Notes: generated from the sequence alone by a model not told the origin. A stretch of 64,000 bases of DNA from Corynebacterium propinquum DSM 44285 (GCF_000375525.1 NZ_AQXC01000012.1:1-64000), one strand, 5' to 3'. Positions 41,196 to 50,806 are shown, counted from the stretch's first letter. Made by a program: numbers and translations.

Positions 41196-42131
41196 ATGTC
41201 TGAACCTCAACTGACGATAGCCACAGTTAACGTTAACGGCATCCGCGCCGCCTGCAAAAAGCGTAACGACGACAACCTGGGAATGAACCATTGGCTGGAA
41301 AATACCTCGGCCGACGTCGTTCTCATGCAGGAAGTCCGCGCGACCCCGGAACAAACCGAAAAGGCATTAGCCCCGGCGCTGGAAGCCGGCTGGCACCTAG
41401 TCGTTGCCGATGCCGAAGCCAAGGGCCGCGCCGGGGTGGGAATTTTATCGCGCAGCCCGCTTGCCGACGTCCAGGTGGGCTTTGGCGACGCAAGCGCGTT
41501 TGCCACCGCTGGCCGCTGGATTGAGGGCACTGTTGACTCCAGTTTTGGTGACGTGCGCGTGGCCTCGCTGTATCTGCCGTCGGGCGCGCAGGGGACAGCC
41601 AAGCAAGATGAAAAATATGCCTTCTTGGACGAATTCGATTCGATCTTGCTGCAGCGCGCAGATGCACACGAGAACATGGTCATTGGCGGCGACTGGAATA
41701 TTTGCCACCGCAGCCAAGATCTGAAAAACAACAAACCAAACGAAAAAGTGTCGGGCCACTTGCCCGAAGAACGCGCATTCTTTGATTCCGTCTTTGGTGC
41801 GTTTCCTGATGAAGCCCCGCAGGAAAAGAAATACCTCGGCGACTACCAGGGTGTTGTGGACTATGCAGCGAACACCCAGCGTGAGCCAGCCACGGATCCG
41901 CAGTGGTTTGACCTGGCCCGTCGCCTAAACCCAGATCCGGAACACGACGGCCCGTATACCTGGTGGACCTACCGTGGCCAGGCTTTCAACAATGATGCGG
42001 GGTGGCGTATCGATTACCAGGCTGCCACCCGCGCCATGCTGGAACGCGCACAACGGACGTGGGTAGAAAAAGCCCCGACCGTTGAGCAGCGTTGGTCCGA
42101 TCACTCGCCTTTGCTGGTGGAATTTCACTAA
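41196..42131 (+). CDS. xth: Exodeoxyribonuclease III
   Basis: 311 residues from ATG 41196. EEP-family AP endonuclease/3' exonuclease in base-excision repair: ATVNVNGIRAA (Asn), VVLMQEVRAT (Glu), VIGGDWNICHRSQDLKN, WWTYRGQAFNNDAGWRIDYQ and WSDHSPL. Long for ExoIII because of an insertion at about 165-215. TACAGT lies 7 bases before the ATG, with TTGACT upstream and no Shine-Dalgarno, so it is probably leaderless. A GTG at 41187 is possible. Confidence 0.92.
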   Translation: MSEPQLTIATVNVNGIRAACKKRNDDNLGMNHWLENTSADVVLMQEVRATPEQTEKALAPALEAGWHLVVADAEAKGRAGVGILSRSPLADVQVGFGDASAFATAGRWIEGTVDSSFGDVRVASLYLPSGAQGTAKQDEKYAFLDEFDSILLQRADAHENMVIGGDWNICHRSQDLKNNKPNEKVSGHLPEERAFFDSVFGAFPDEAPQEKKYLGDYQGVVDYAANTQREPATDPQWFDLARRLNPDPEHDGPYTWWTYRGQAFNNDAGWRIDYQAATRAMLERAQRTWVEKAPTVEQRWSDHSPLLVEFH

Positions 42132-42161
42132 GCTCGATTCTCATGTAAAGGACGTGCACCT

Positions 42162-42953
42162 ATGACCGTGACGACGTTATTAACCGCGACGTATGTGGTT
42201 GGTATTTCTGCAGAGGCGATGACCGCGGCTTTGTCCGCAGGGCGCCAACGGCTGGATTTCTTTGCGGTCTCCTTGCTCGCCGCTATTACGGCTTTCGGTG
42301 GGGGAACCGTGCGTGACGTGTTGCTTGGGCATTACCCGCTGGTGTGGGTGGATAACCCGGTTTATTTGATCGTGGTGCTGGTAGCAGCGGCGGTGACGGT
42401 GTCGCTGTCGTTTTTCATGCACTATTTCCGGTCGCTGTTCCTGGCTCTCGACGCAGTGGGGCTGGCAGCGTTTACAGTGTTGGGTACCCAGGTGGCGTTG
42501 TCGGAAGGCCATGGGCCATTGATCGCTATCGTGGCCGCGATTTGCACCGGTGTTTTCGGCGGAATTTTGCGCGATATTCTAAGCGACCGTGTCCCGCTAG
42601 TATTCATGGGCGATTTGTATGCAGCCTGTGCACTGATCGGCTCGGTGACGTATATGGTCTTGGAACAATTAGGTGCCCCACCGGCCGTGGTGATTCCCGC
42701 AGGGCTGATCGTGACATTCGCGGTGCGCATGTGGGCAGTGAAATACAACAAGTCCATGCCAATTTTCGCGTATAACGACGAAAACCAGCCGGTGGATCCG
42801 CGCCTGCGCCTATCTGCGCAGTTTGTGCGTGAAACCGCGCGGAAAGCGAAATCGAAGGTTGCTAGGGGGATCAAGCCGGAGACGTCGAAGAAATCCGTGG
42901 ACACTTCTAAGAACCCTGAAAATGAGCAGTCAAAATCGTCGGAAAGCGACTAA
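42162..42953 (+). CDS. TRIC-family (UPF0126) cation channel
   Basis: 263 residues. Two repeats of three helices, each with the Gly-rich motif: AFGGGTVRDVLLG and VFGGILRDILSDRVP. The trimeric intracellular cation channel family in bacteria conducts monovalent cations. The tail of about 60 residues (KSKVARGIKPETSKK, then Ser/Glu-rich) is an extra, charged, cytoplasmic region not seen in short homologues. Follows xth by 30 bases. Confidence 0.87.
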   Translation: MTVTTLLTATYVVGISAEAMTAALSAGRQRLDFFAVSLLAAITAFGGGTVRDVLLGHYPLVWVDNPVYLIVVLVAAAVTVSLSFFMHYFRSLFLALDAVGLAAFTVLGTQVALSEGHGPLIAIVAAICTGVFGGILRDILSDRVPLVFMGDLYAACALIGSVTYMVLEQLGAPPAVVIPAGLIVTFAVRMWAVKYNKSMPIFAYNDENQPVDPRLRLSAQFVRETARKAKSKVARGIKPETSKKSVDTSKNPENEQSKSSESD

Positions 42954-43008
42954 GCTGCTAGCATAAAAGAGACTTATTTTCTGATACTGACCGGAAAGAG
43001 AATTCAGT

Positions 43009-43200
43009 ATGATTCGCGTTTTATCCTGGCTGATCATTGGCATTGCCATCCTGGCCGGCTCGATTGTCTGGTACATGAACGTACAGTTCTCCATGGCAGG
43101 GCTGGTCTCGGGTATCACCATGGGTGTCGGTGGCGCGTGCATCGTTGCTGCTTTCGCCACTGCGCTGGATCTGTATGATCCAACCTCGCGCAAGGTGTAG
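43009..43200 (+). CDS. Small two-helix membrane protein
   Basis: 63 residues: VLSWLIIGIAILAGSIVWYM and LVSGITMGVGGACIVAAFATAL are clear membrane helices, ending LYDPTSRKV in the cytoplasm. GGAAAGAG stands about 8 bases before the ATG. No family recognised. A strong terminator follows at 43233. Confidence 0.7.
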   Translation: MIRVLSWLIIGIAILAGSIVWYMNVQFSMAGLVSGITMGVGGACIVAAFATALDLYDPTSRKV

Positions 43201-43232
43201 CCGACTACCTACAAGCTACCGTTAGCTTCGCG

Positions 43233-43267
43233 CCCTGCTGGCTGTACTCTGCGCCAGCAGGGTTTTT
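43233..43267 (+). terminator. Rho-independent terminator before trpS
   Basis: CCCTGCTGGC (43233-43242), a 10-base loop, GCCAGCAGGG (43253-43262), then TTTTT. It closes transcription from the small membrane protein gene; trpS must then have its own promoter in the following 65 bases. Confidence 0.85.
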
Positions 43268-43334
43268 GCGTGCCAGAAACCACGTTAAGTGCAACGTAAA
43301 CTGCCACTTTCAGTACTGAGTAAAGGATAAAAAG

Positions 43335-44366
43335 ATGACCGCATCGGTACCTACTACAGACAAACCTCGTGTGCTGTCTGGCATTCAGCCAACCGCTGAT
43401 TCGTACCACCTGGGAAACTACCTCGGAGCCCTGAAGCAGTGGATCGAACTGCAGAATGACTTCGACGCGTTCTACTTCATCCCGGACATGCACGCGTTGA
43501 CCGTGGAACAGGACCCGAAGCAGCTACGCGAGCGCACCTACGCCGGTGTTGCGCAGCTGATTGCGCTGGGGATTGATCCGGAGCGTTCCACGCTGTTCAT
43601 CCAGTCGCATGTGCCAGAACACGCTGAGTTGAACTGGGTATTGCAGTGCCTGACCGGCTACGGCGAGGCCGCGCGCATGACACAGTTTAAGGACAAATCC
43701 GCCAAGCACGGCGAGGAGCGCACTTCGGTGGGCCTGTTTACCTACCCGATGCTCATGGCCGCAGATATTCTGCTCTATCACCCGCAGTATGTGCCCGTGG
43801 GCGAGGACCAGCGCCAGCATTTGGAGCTTACCCGTAACCTGGCTGAGCGGTTCAACACGCGTTTCGGCACAACGTTTGAGGTACCAGAACCATTCATTCC
43901 CGAAGGTTCGGCCAAGATTTACGATCTGCAGGATCCGACGATCAAGATGTCGAAATCCACCCCGCACCCCAAGGGCCTGATCAACCTGCTGGATCCGCCA
44001 AAGACCTCCGCAAAGCGCCTGAAGTCCGCCGTGACTGATGACCGCGGCGTGATCGCCTTTGATCGTGAGCAGCAGCCGGGCGTTTCCAACTTGCTCACCA
44101 TCCAGTCCGCGTTAACCAATACTCCTGTCGATGATCTGGTTGCTTCCTATGAAGGAAAGGGCTACGGCCACCTCAAGGTTGATACTGCTGATGCGCTGGA
44201 AGAATTCACAAACCCGTTGCGTGCTCGTTACGACGAACTCATGGATGATCGCGCACAGCTGGGCCAGATTCTTGCCGACGGCGCGGACCGTGCCCGGGAT
44301 GTTGCCGCAGGGATGCTTGCCGACGTCTATGACAAGGTGGGTTTCCTGCCAGCGCAGCCGCGTTAG
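43335..44366 (+). CDS. trpS: Tryptophanyl-tRNA synthetase
   Basis: 343 residues, class I synthetase. [19 protein letters not shown] carries the HIGH-like motif, [11 protein letters not shown] follows, YPVL-type [30 protein letters not shown] is the tryptophan-site block, and KMSKSTP is the KMSKS loop. Charges tRNA-Trp. AAAGGA 8 bases upstream of the ATG. Full length. Confidence 0.95.
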   Translation: MTASVPTTDKPRVLSGIQPTADSYHLGNYLGALKQWIELQNDFDAFYFIPDMHALTVEQDPKQLRERTYAGVAQLIALGIDPERSTLFIQSHVPEHAELNWVLQCLTGYGEAARMTQFKDKSAKHGEERTSVGLFTYPMLMAADILLYHPQYVPVGEDQRQHLELTRNLAERFNTRFGTTFEVPEPFIPEGSAKIYDLQDPTIKMSKSTPHPKGLINLLDPPKTSAKRLKSAVTDDRGVIAFDREQQPGVSNLLTIQSALTNTPVDDLVASYEGKGYGHLKVDTADALEEFTNPLRARYDELMDDRAQLGQILADGADRARDVAAGMLADVYDKVGFLPAQPR

Positions 44367-44458
44367 CTACGGATGCGTTAGAGTGAGGAAGCAACGCTCA
44401 CAGAGAAAATCCAGGGCCGTGCAAGCCAGCGCCAATTACCAACTTAAAGGACACTGAA

Positions 44459-45547
44459 GTGGCAGCCACCACCACAAAGTCAGCTGAGAAAAACCAGGAC
44501 AACTACGGCATCGAACGCGTGCGGGACGATGATCCTGGATTCGTCGAGAAGATGCGGCACAAGTCTGATTTTTTCGACCACATCATGCGCACCGTCGAGC
44601 GTTACGGTGCACAGGGTGGTAATCAGTTTGCCGCTGGTATTACGTATTTCTCGGTGTTGGCGGTTTTTCCGATTGCGATGTTGATCGTTGCGGCTGCCGC
44701 GCAGGTCTTGGCGGGTCGTCCGGAACTGTTCGCTAGTTTCCAGGATCAAATTACTGAGTCGCTGGAAGGCCAGATGGGCGAGATCGCCAACGAAATCCTG
44801 GAAGGCGCGGTGGAGCGCCGTGGTGCCGTGGCCGGAATTGGTGGTTTGACTGCGCTGTGGACCGGTCTGAACTGGATGCATAATCTGCGCGCCGGCATTT
44901 CCTCGATGTGGAACATGGATCCGAACGATGGCGCAAACTTCGTCGTCAAGAAGTTCAATGATTTGCTGGGCCTGATCGGTTTGATCCTGGCATTCGTCAT
45001 TGCTTTCGGCATCACCGCTGTGGGTTCGTCTGGCATTGTCTTTACCGTTTTAGAGTGGCTGAATGTTGACGATGTCATGCCAGGGTTGAACTATATTCTG
45101 TTCTTCTCCGCGCTGTTCATTGGTATTCTGGCGAACTTCCTGGTCATGTGGTGGCTGGTGGTTATTCTGCCGCGTAAGAAGGTACCGAAGAAAGCCGGCT
45201 TCATTGGTGCATTGCTCGGTGCACTTGTTTTTGAAGTAATTAAGCAGCTGTTTACCGTGATCCTGTCTTCGGCCACAGGCAGCCCAACTGGCGCGATCTT
45301 CGGGCCGATCATCGCTTTGATGATTGTGTTGTATCTGATCTGGCGCGTGGTGCTCTACGTTTCTGCATTCACCGCCACCACCAAGCAGGCTCGTGCCACG
45401 GAAGAGGTTCCGGTTCCCGAACCAGCCGTGATTCGAGTGCGCCACGAGGTGAAAAAGCGCCCGTCGACCCGAACCCTGCTAGGCGCCGGTGCAGGCTTGG
45501 GTGCGGCTGGTGGTTGGGCGCTTCGCCGGATCTTTAAGGCGAAATAA
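44459..45547 (+). CDS. YihY/BrkB-family membrane protein
   Basis: 362 residues, GTG start with AAAGGACA upstream. About six helices with QFAAGITYFSVLAVFPIAMLIVAAAAQVL, GLTALWTGLNWMHNLRAGISSMWN and GAIFGPIIALMIVLYLIWRVVLYVSAF, all typical of the family. A soluble N-terminus of about 45 residues and a basic C-terminus surround the core. Once called a ribonuclease; the true function is unsettled. Follows trpS by 92 bases. Confidence 0.87.
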   Translation: MAATTTKSAEKNQDNYGIERVRDDDPGFVEKMRHKSDFFDHIMRTVERYGAQGGNQFAAGITYFSVLAVFPIAMLIVAAAAQVLAGRPELFASFQDQITESLEGQMGEIANEILEGAVERRGAVAGIGGLTALWTGLNWMHNLRAGISSMWNMDPNDGANFVVKKFNDLLGLIGLILAFVIAFGITAVGSSGIVFTVLEWLNVDDVMPGLNYILFFSALFIGILANFLVMWWLVVILPRKKVPKKAGFIGALLGALVFEVIKQLFTVILSSATGSPTGAIFGPIIALMIVLYLIWRVVLYVSAFTATTKQARATEEVPVPEPAVIRVRHEVKKRPSTRTLLGAGAGLGAAGGWALRRIFKAK

Positions 45548-45618
45548 CCTGAGGTATAGCGCATCGCTGGGGTATTTGTCAGAATAGTTATCAGCGGCGT
45601 TGCCCCCAAAAAGGAGTT

Positions 45619-46998
45619 TTAACGCCTACGCAAAAAGAATCCAGCAATTGCCGCAATTCCGGCGCCAGCGGCGATGACCGCGAGTACCACAATCAAGATT
45701 GTCTTTTCGTGGGGTTCAGCATTCGTACCGGCATTGCCCGCGTCCGCGCTATCCGGTGAGGCATCGTCGGAATTTTGCGGTGCCGGGCTCGCCCCCTGTG
45801 TCAGAGTGGGTTCGGTGTCCGCATCGGCGACTGGTTGCAACATGCCGATATTCGTGCCCGGCGCCACAGAGAATCCCGAGTGCAATAGTTTCTGCGCTTG
45901 CTCCCACGCGCGGGCCTTGTCGACGGTGGTATCGAGAATTACCGCCATCAATCGACGGCCGTCACGGTTCAGTGCACCGACGAAGGTGTGGTTGGCATCG
46001 TCGGTGTAACCAGTTTTACCGCCCATGCCATCCGGGGCATTCATGAACAGGTGGTTGTCGTTCCACACTTCGAATCCCTCGTGCTCGTCGAAGCCCGGGA
46101 ATGCAATGAATTCAGTATTCACGATGCGGTCAAAAGTAGGGTTTTGGTAGGCCGCGCGATAAATTAACCCCAGGTCATACGCAGAAGCCGAGTTACCCGC
46201 CACGTCCAAGCCGGAATAGCTTGCGGCGTAGGTGTCCGTGGTGCCGAGATCGTCGGCAAGCTTATTGATTTTGCGCAGCGTCACCTCGTCGCCACCAAGT
46301 TCCTGTGCCAGAGCGTGGGCGGCATCGTTACCCGATGCCAGCAACAAACCGTGTAATAACTGCTCGATGGTGTATTCGCCACCGGCGCCGATGCCTACTC
46401 GGGAGCCGACTTGATCGGCAGATTCCTGCGAGACGGTCACGGTCTTTTCCAGATCCAGCTCTTCAATGGCGACCAAAGCCAGCAATGCCTTGATGATCGA
46501 GGCCGGGCGGTAGCGCCCGTGGGGATCTTTCTGTGCGATGATCTCGCCGGAATCAATATCGGCAACCAACCAGGCCGAAGCCAAGACGGATTCGTCGACA
46601 TGAAAACCCGGAGCAGTGCTGACCCCGCAATTTTGTTTTTCCAGCGGCGGCAATGGGGTAGGAGAGGGTTGACCGGGCGCGACAGCCTCAGAGGTCGTGC
46701 GAGCCTGCGGCGGGTGCACGCGGTTTGGGCACGAGCTGGTATCGGGTGCTTCCTCGCGGCTAAGTGGCTCCGGAGCTGCCGACTCGTCGCCCTCGCTTGG
46801 AGCTGGGCCTTCCAGCGGGGTGGGTTCTTCCTGCTGGGCGTGGATCAGCGGGGCCGCGGCAGCGTGTGGGGCAGCGGAGTTGAGTGTGCCGATGCCAAAC
46901 GCGGTGGTTCCCGTGACCAAGCCAGTGGCAAGTACAGCCGCGCAGCAGGTCGATCCGTATCTCACAAGGGCGCGGCGGCCGGGTTTGCTCTCATTCAT
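45619..46998 (-). CDS. dacB: D-alanyl-D-alanine carboxypeptidase
   Basis: 459 residues, S11 peptidase (low-mass penicillin-binding protein) that trims the terminal D-Ala of peptidoglycan pentapeptides. An N-terminal export signal (RR..VRYGSTCCAAVLATGLVTG), a Pro-rich linker, then the catalytic SxxK (RPASIIKAL), SGN (LLASGNDAAH) and KTG (GGKTGYTDDANHTF) motifs. A Thr/Asp/Ala linker leads to a C-terminal TM anchor (ILIVVLAVIAAGAGIAAIAGFFL) ending in RRR. Divergent from the adenosine-deaminase-like gene. Confidence 0.92.
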   Translation of the reverse strand: MNESKPGRRALVRYGSTCCAAVLATGLVTGTTAFGIGTLNSAAPHAAAAPLIHAQQEEPTPLEGPAPSEGDESAAPEPLSREEAPDTSSCPNRVHPPQARTTSEAVAPGQPSPTPLPPLEKQNCGVSTAPGFHVDESVLASAWLVADIDSGEIIAQKDPHGRYRPASIIKALLALVAIEELDLEKTVTVSQESADQVGSRVGIGAGGEYTIEQLLHGLLLASGNDAAHALAQELGGDEVTLRKINKLADDLGTTDTYAASYSGLDVAGNSASAYDLGLIYRAAYQNPTFDRIVNTEFIAFPGFDEHEGFEVWNDNHLFMNAPDGMGGKTGYTDDANHTFVGALNRDGRRLMAVILDTTVDKARAWEQAQKLLHSGFSVAPGTNIGMLQPVADADTEPTLTQGASPAPQNSDDASPDSADAGNAGTNAEPHEKTILIVVLAVIAAGAGIAAIAGFFLRRR

Positions 46999-47099
46999 AA
47001 CAGCCGATAAGTCTACTCCTTGTTATGGCAGCATTGCCTTTTTGTTTGGGCGGGGCGAAGAAACTCTGCGTGTGAAATTCGCGCGGTACCATCGTGGGC

Positions 47100-48146
47100 A
47101 TGATTGAGACCCCTGCGATTAGCCCCGAGCACAAAAATTTTGCTTCCCAGTTGATCAGTGAGCTGCCGAAAGTCACGATCCACGAGCAGTTGCCTACCCG
47201 CACCCAGGATGGTGCAGCGGTGACCACGCGCGAGGAGCTGGCCGCACACATCCAGTCCACCGTGCACAAATACCGCGACGACAACGTGGTGTACCTGGAA
47301 TTACGTGTTGTGGTGGAGGATTTTTGCACCGACAACTTTGTGCTTGCCGACGCCTTCGCCACCGCTCTGGATGCCGTGGCGGTGGATGGAATCCGGGCGC
47401 GATTGCTGCCAGTTGCGCGCGCAGACGGCGATGCCGTCGCTGAGTTGGCGGAGCTTGTGCTGCATGCACAAGGTGACCCGAACCTGGCTGGTGTGGTGTT
47501 CCTGGTTTCTGGAACTACCCATGATGCCAAACCGGGCGCTGCTGGCTCGGCTTTGGCAGCCGCCTGTGCCAAGCTGCGGGAAAATTTTCTGCCGTTTGCC
47601 ATCGATGGCGCTGCTGATATCGAATCCATCGGCGCAGCCGTGCGATTGGGGGCGCTGCGCCTGGGGCGTCCGTTGGCGTTGGTTGATGATTTTTCTGCCG
47701 ATATGACCGGCATCGTGCCGGGAAAGATTTCTGGTTGGGTGCGTGATCGTGGCATTGCTGCAGAAATGACGCCATTATGGGATCTTGCCGACGACTCGTT
47801 GGGCGATGCAGCTGTTGGTGAGCTGCCGGATCATCCGCTTCCGCTGTTTCAGCAGCTTGGTTTTAGTTGCACGATTTCCGCCGGGGAGGTGGCAGCCGGT
47901 AATTGCACCGATGTCATGAACGCGCTGACCGAAACTTTCGGTTATGGTCTGGAAGAATTCTTTGACCTCACGGCAAAGACAGTTGCGGCAAGTTTTTTGA
48001 CTGAGCCGGAGCGTCAGCAGCTCATGGAGACCCAGATTTTGCCGCGCTATGAAAAACTGGCCGACGCGGAACTGCGCCAGCCAGATGATGCGGATGAGTC
48101 AGATGATATGGACGAGCCAGAGAAGAGCGATGCTGCCGTTGATTAG
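47100..48146 (+). CDS. Degenerate adenosine-deaminase-like protein
   Basis: 348 residues. The plan of adenosine deaminase is visible (LPKVTIHEQL at 22-31 for LPKxxLHxHLEG; VVYLELRV for YxExR; IESIGAAVRLGALRLGR for the HAGE..ESI..A...RIGHG block; HPLPLFQQLGFSCTIS near the C-terminus). But the second metal His of the first motif is Gln30, HAGE is replaced by AIDG, the His of RIGHG is Arg, and the Asp-Asp pair is Ala-Gly. It should not bind zinc or deaminate. The acidic tail (DDADESDDMDEPEKSD) is added. TACCAT 7 bases before ATG 47100 suggests leaderless translation. Confidence 0.75.
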   Translation: MIETPAISPEHKNFASQLISELPKVTIHEQLPTRTQDGAAVTTREELAAHIQSTVHKYRDDNVVYLELRVVVEDFCTDNFVLADAFATALDAVAVDGIRARLLPVARADGDAVAELAELVLHAQGDPNLAGVVFLVSGTTHDAKPGAAGSALAAACAKLRENFLPFAIDGAADIESIGAAVRLGALRLGRPLALVDDFSADMTGIVPGKISGWVRDRGIAAEMTPLWDLADDSLGDAAVGELPDHPLPLFQQLGFSCTISAGEVAAGNCTDVMNALTETFGYGLEEFFDLTAKTVAASFLTEPERQQLMETQILPRYEKLADAELRQPDDADESDDMDEPEKSDAAVD

Positions 48147-48154
48147 CAGGCTGA

Positions 48155-49405
48155 TTAGAATTTCGCGAAGCGCTTAACCAGCATGTCTTCCAAGCCGCGC
48201 CATCCCTTCGAGTGGTCGGTGTACGGCTTGGATGGCACGTAGCCACTAGTTTGCTGCGAGCCCAGCATATAGCCCAGGTAATCCTGGAAGCGTGGGTTTG
48301 CCAGCATATAGGAGTTGATGGAATCATCGCCGGCCCAGTCGGCGGCGTCGGCAAGCAATTCGTAGCAGGCTGACATCTGTGGGATATCCACGGCTTCGGG
48401 GCCTTTTTCCATGTCCTCGGTAAGACCCTGGAAGCTGTAGGCGTTATCGCGGTGTACGGTCAGTTCGAGTTCACCAGCATTGGCGGCGGTGACGATGTCT
48501 TCCCAGGTAGCAACTTTTGCGAGATCGTGTTCGTCGTTTTCGATGATCCAGCGCAACAGTTGACGGCCGGTGGGGAAGGTGTTGATGGTGCCGAAACGCC
48601 CCAAAAAGATCGGCGCGCCGTCCAGATAGCAGCGCAATGTGTAGACGGATTTGCCGTCGATGGTGATTTTTATTGGGTCGATGCCTGCCGCCGCCCAGGC
48701 AGAAGAATCATACGGATCCGCAGCCTCGGCCTGACGTTTGCGTTCTTCTTCCCGCTCTGCGCGTTCTTTGTCTGCTTGTTCTTTCGATTGGGTGATGCGT
48801 TTTTCTGCATCGGCGATGGTGTCTTTATCCACGCTGTCGAAATCTTCGGTGACATCGACGATGCGCACGCTGTCTGCCAGGTTGGATTCGATCTTTTTCC
48901 AGTTTGTCAGTACCGCACGCCCTACTGATGACCACTCGGAAAGCCCATGGTCGCCGGAGTAGTGATCAGCGCCGCGTTGCACATTGCCGAGCACGGAGTG
49001 GGTGGAAAAGAAGATCATGGTGTCATCGTCGGCGCAGACATTTCCCAGCGCCTTGGTGATGGACAAGATCTTGGCCGAGGTTGCCACCGCGTCATAGGAC
49101 GGACGGTCGGCCAAGTAGTGTGGCAGCCCAACGATGTCGTAGTGGTCGCGGTCTTCTGGGTGCGCGCGATATTCTGGAAGCTTCGCGAAATCCCCCCATT
49201 TCGGGTGCTCACGAAGGTCGTGCTTAGTGGTGTTTTCAAGATACACCAGCATTTCGGCCACTGTGGGAAAGACCAGGACGTTGTCGTCGTCGCCGAGAAA
49301 AGCTTCCCACTGTGAGCCGTTTTCTTTCCAGGTCGGAGCCCACAGGGTATAAAAATCACCGCTGCTCAGTGATAGAGAAACCGGGATGATCGCGCGATTA
49401 TTCAT
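48155..49405 (-). CDS. Conserved protein with internally duplicated domain
   Basis: 416 residues from ATG 49405; no recognised enzyme family and no signal peptide. Two related units are visible: about 12-62 (FYTLWAP, then FPTVAEMLVYLENTTKHDL and W) and about 250-305 (VYTLRCYL, then FPTGRQLLRWIIENDEHDL and W). A highly charged coiled coil (ITQSKEQADKERAEREEER, about 205-235) lies between them. The sequence is soluble and acidic. The gene is convergent with the adenosine-deaminase-like gene (9-base gap). Function unknown. Confidence 0.72.
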   Translation of the reverse strand: MNNRAIIPVSLSLSSGDFYTLWAPTWKENGSQWEAFLGDDDNVLVFPTVAEMLVYLENTTKHDLREHPKWGDFAKLPEYRAHPEDRDHYDIVGLPHYLADRPSYDAVATSAKILSITKALGNVCADDDTMIFFSTHSVLGNVQRGADHYSGDHGLSEWSSVGRAVLTNWKKIESNLADSVRIVDVTEDFDSVDKDTIADAEKRITQSKEQADKERAEREEERKRQAEAADPYDSSAWAAAGIDPIKITIDGKSVYTLRCYLDGAPIFLGRFGTINTFPTGRQLLRWIIENDEHDLAKVATWEDIVTAANAGELELTVHRDNAYSFQGLTEDMEKGPEAVDIPQMSACYELLADAADWAGDDSINSYMLANPRFQDYLGYMLGSQQTSGYVPSKPYTDHSKGWRGLEDMLVKRFAKF

Positions 49406-49482
49406 GGGCACTAAGTTTAGCGAACGTGGTGGGGCAGTGTGCCGTCGTGGTGCTTGGGTGGTGCCGTCGGCCGGTAGACACG

Positions 49483-50439
49483 CTAGCTCGTCGGCCGGTA
49501 GAAACCATGAAAGTTCATATCCAGGTTGTTAGTGCGCAGTGGTGAGGTGGAAACCGGGCTGCCAGCCTCAATGAGTTCACCGTTTCCTGCGTACATGGCG
49601 ACATGCCCGTCCCAGACAGCCAGGTCTCCTTCACGTAATTCACTGGCAGAAATCTGCTGGCCGACGGCTTGTTCATGCGCCAACCGTGGAATATCCACAC
49701 CGGCTTGGCCCCAAGCCCACTGCGTAAACCCGGAGCAGTCAAAACCGACTCCGGGGGTGGTCCCGCCCCATTCATAGGGCGTGCCCAGTTGGCTGCGCGC
49801 GGCAGCCACGGCTTGGCGTCCAGCTTCAGCCCCAGCATCATCGCTCGGGGCTGGTGCGTCTACCGCTGCCGGTGCGAAAGCAGGATCAGAAGTGGTAGCT
49901 GATCCGGCATCGCCGGTAGGAACCGTGCTTGGCGGCGGGCCAGCAGTGGAGGTCGCTGCGGCGGCCTGGGTTGCAGCTGGTGCCTCGGTAAGCGCGAAAG
50001 GCTCGTCGGCAATGTTGTGCAGCCGACCCGCCAGGGTAGAAAGCGTTTCGTCTAACTCACCTGCAGCCGCTTCTGCTTGGGCAATATGCGTACGTGCCAC
50101 CGCTTCAAGCTGCGCAATAGCAGAGGTGGCTGCACCCGGGGTTGGCTGTAAAGCAGAAAGCGCGACTGGCGCGGCCTGGTGCAGAAACGATTGTCCTATT
50201 CCGAATAGTTGTTCTGCGGTGGCGCTTATCGCCGCTTGTGCCTCAGCGGTGATCCCGGCGATCTGGTGATTGTGCCCATCAATCAGCGTTGCTGCAGCCT
50301 CGATATCGGCTGCGCTTGCCCCGCTGATCGCTGCCAATTCACCGGCGGCAGACACATCCGGCATAACGGGTACGGAATAATCACCCAACTGGGCAGGCAC
50401 TAACTCGCTAATGCGGCTTACGGTTTCCACAACACTCAT
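49483..50439 (-). CDS. NlpC/P60 peptidoglycan hydrolase without signal peptide
   Basis: 318 residues. The C-terminal NlpC/P60 domain (about 205-318) has Cys235 in GVGFDCSGFTQWAWGQ and His279 in DGHVAMYAGNGELIEAG, so it should cut gamma-D-Glu-meso-DAP bonds. The N-terminal 150 residues are helical, Ala-rich and coiled-coil-like, followed by a Pro/Thr/Ala linker. No Sec or Tat signal is visible, which is odd for a wall hydrolase. The start overlaps the stop of the helical partner gene (TGATG). The pair resembles ESX-type substrates. Confidence 0.85.
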   Translation of the reverse strand: MSVVETVSRISELVPAQLGDYSVPVMPDVSAAGELAAISGASAADIEAAATLIDGHNHQIAGITAEAQAAISATAEQLFGIGQSFLHQAAPVALSALQPTPGAATSAIAQLEAVARTHIAQAEAAAGELDETLSTLAGRLHNIADEPFALTEAPAATQAAAATSTAGPPPSTVPTGDAGSATTSDPAFAPAAVDAPAPSDDAGAEAGRQAVAAARSQLGTPYEWGGTTPGVGFDCSGFTQWAWGQAGVDIPRLAHEQAVGQQISASELREGDLAVWDGHVAMYAGNGELIEAGSPVSTSPLRTNNLDMNFHGFYRPTS

Positions 50440-50765
50440 CAGCGCACCTCCTCAGCCGTCGGCACGGCGTCGGCAAGCGAATGGATCCCAGCTCTCGTGG
50501 CATTTTCTGCCAAGGAAGCATCGCGGACCATCGCAAAACCAGAATCAGCTGCGGCGGATAAACGTTGTGCTAACTGGCGTGACTGCATGGCGGTAACGGA
50601 GCTGGCACGTTGCATAGCAGAGAGGAATTCCTGGTGGCCAGCAGCATGAGCGGGCAGGGAGAGATCGACAGGTGGGGCGGCGGGTTCGCGCACATCTATG
50701 GCGGCGCGTTCTAGATCCTTCGCTAGTGCAGTGGCGTGGTCATAATCTAAAGCAAACGTCGTCAT
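50439..50765 (-). CDS. Small helical ESX/EspC-like protein
   Basis: 108 residues, predicted all-helical with a central break (about 28-40, [15 protein letters not shown]). No WxG is present, so it is not a classic WXG100 protein, but size, helical pattern and the coupled NlpC/P60 gene fit the WXG100/EspC group of secreted partner proteins. First gene of a two-gene unit. Assignment tentative. Confidence 0.55.
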   Translation of the reverse strand: MTTFALDYDHATALAKDLERAAIDVREPAAPPVDLSLPAHAAGHQEFLSAMQRASSVTAMQSRQLAQRLSAAADSGFAMVRDASLAENATRAGIHSLADAVPTAEEVR

Positions 50766-50806
50766 GGTCCATTAGACAGTGCAATCCGCAGAATGGTTCC
50801 GCGGGA

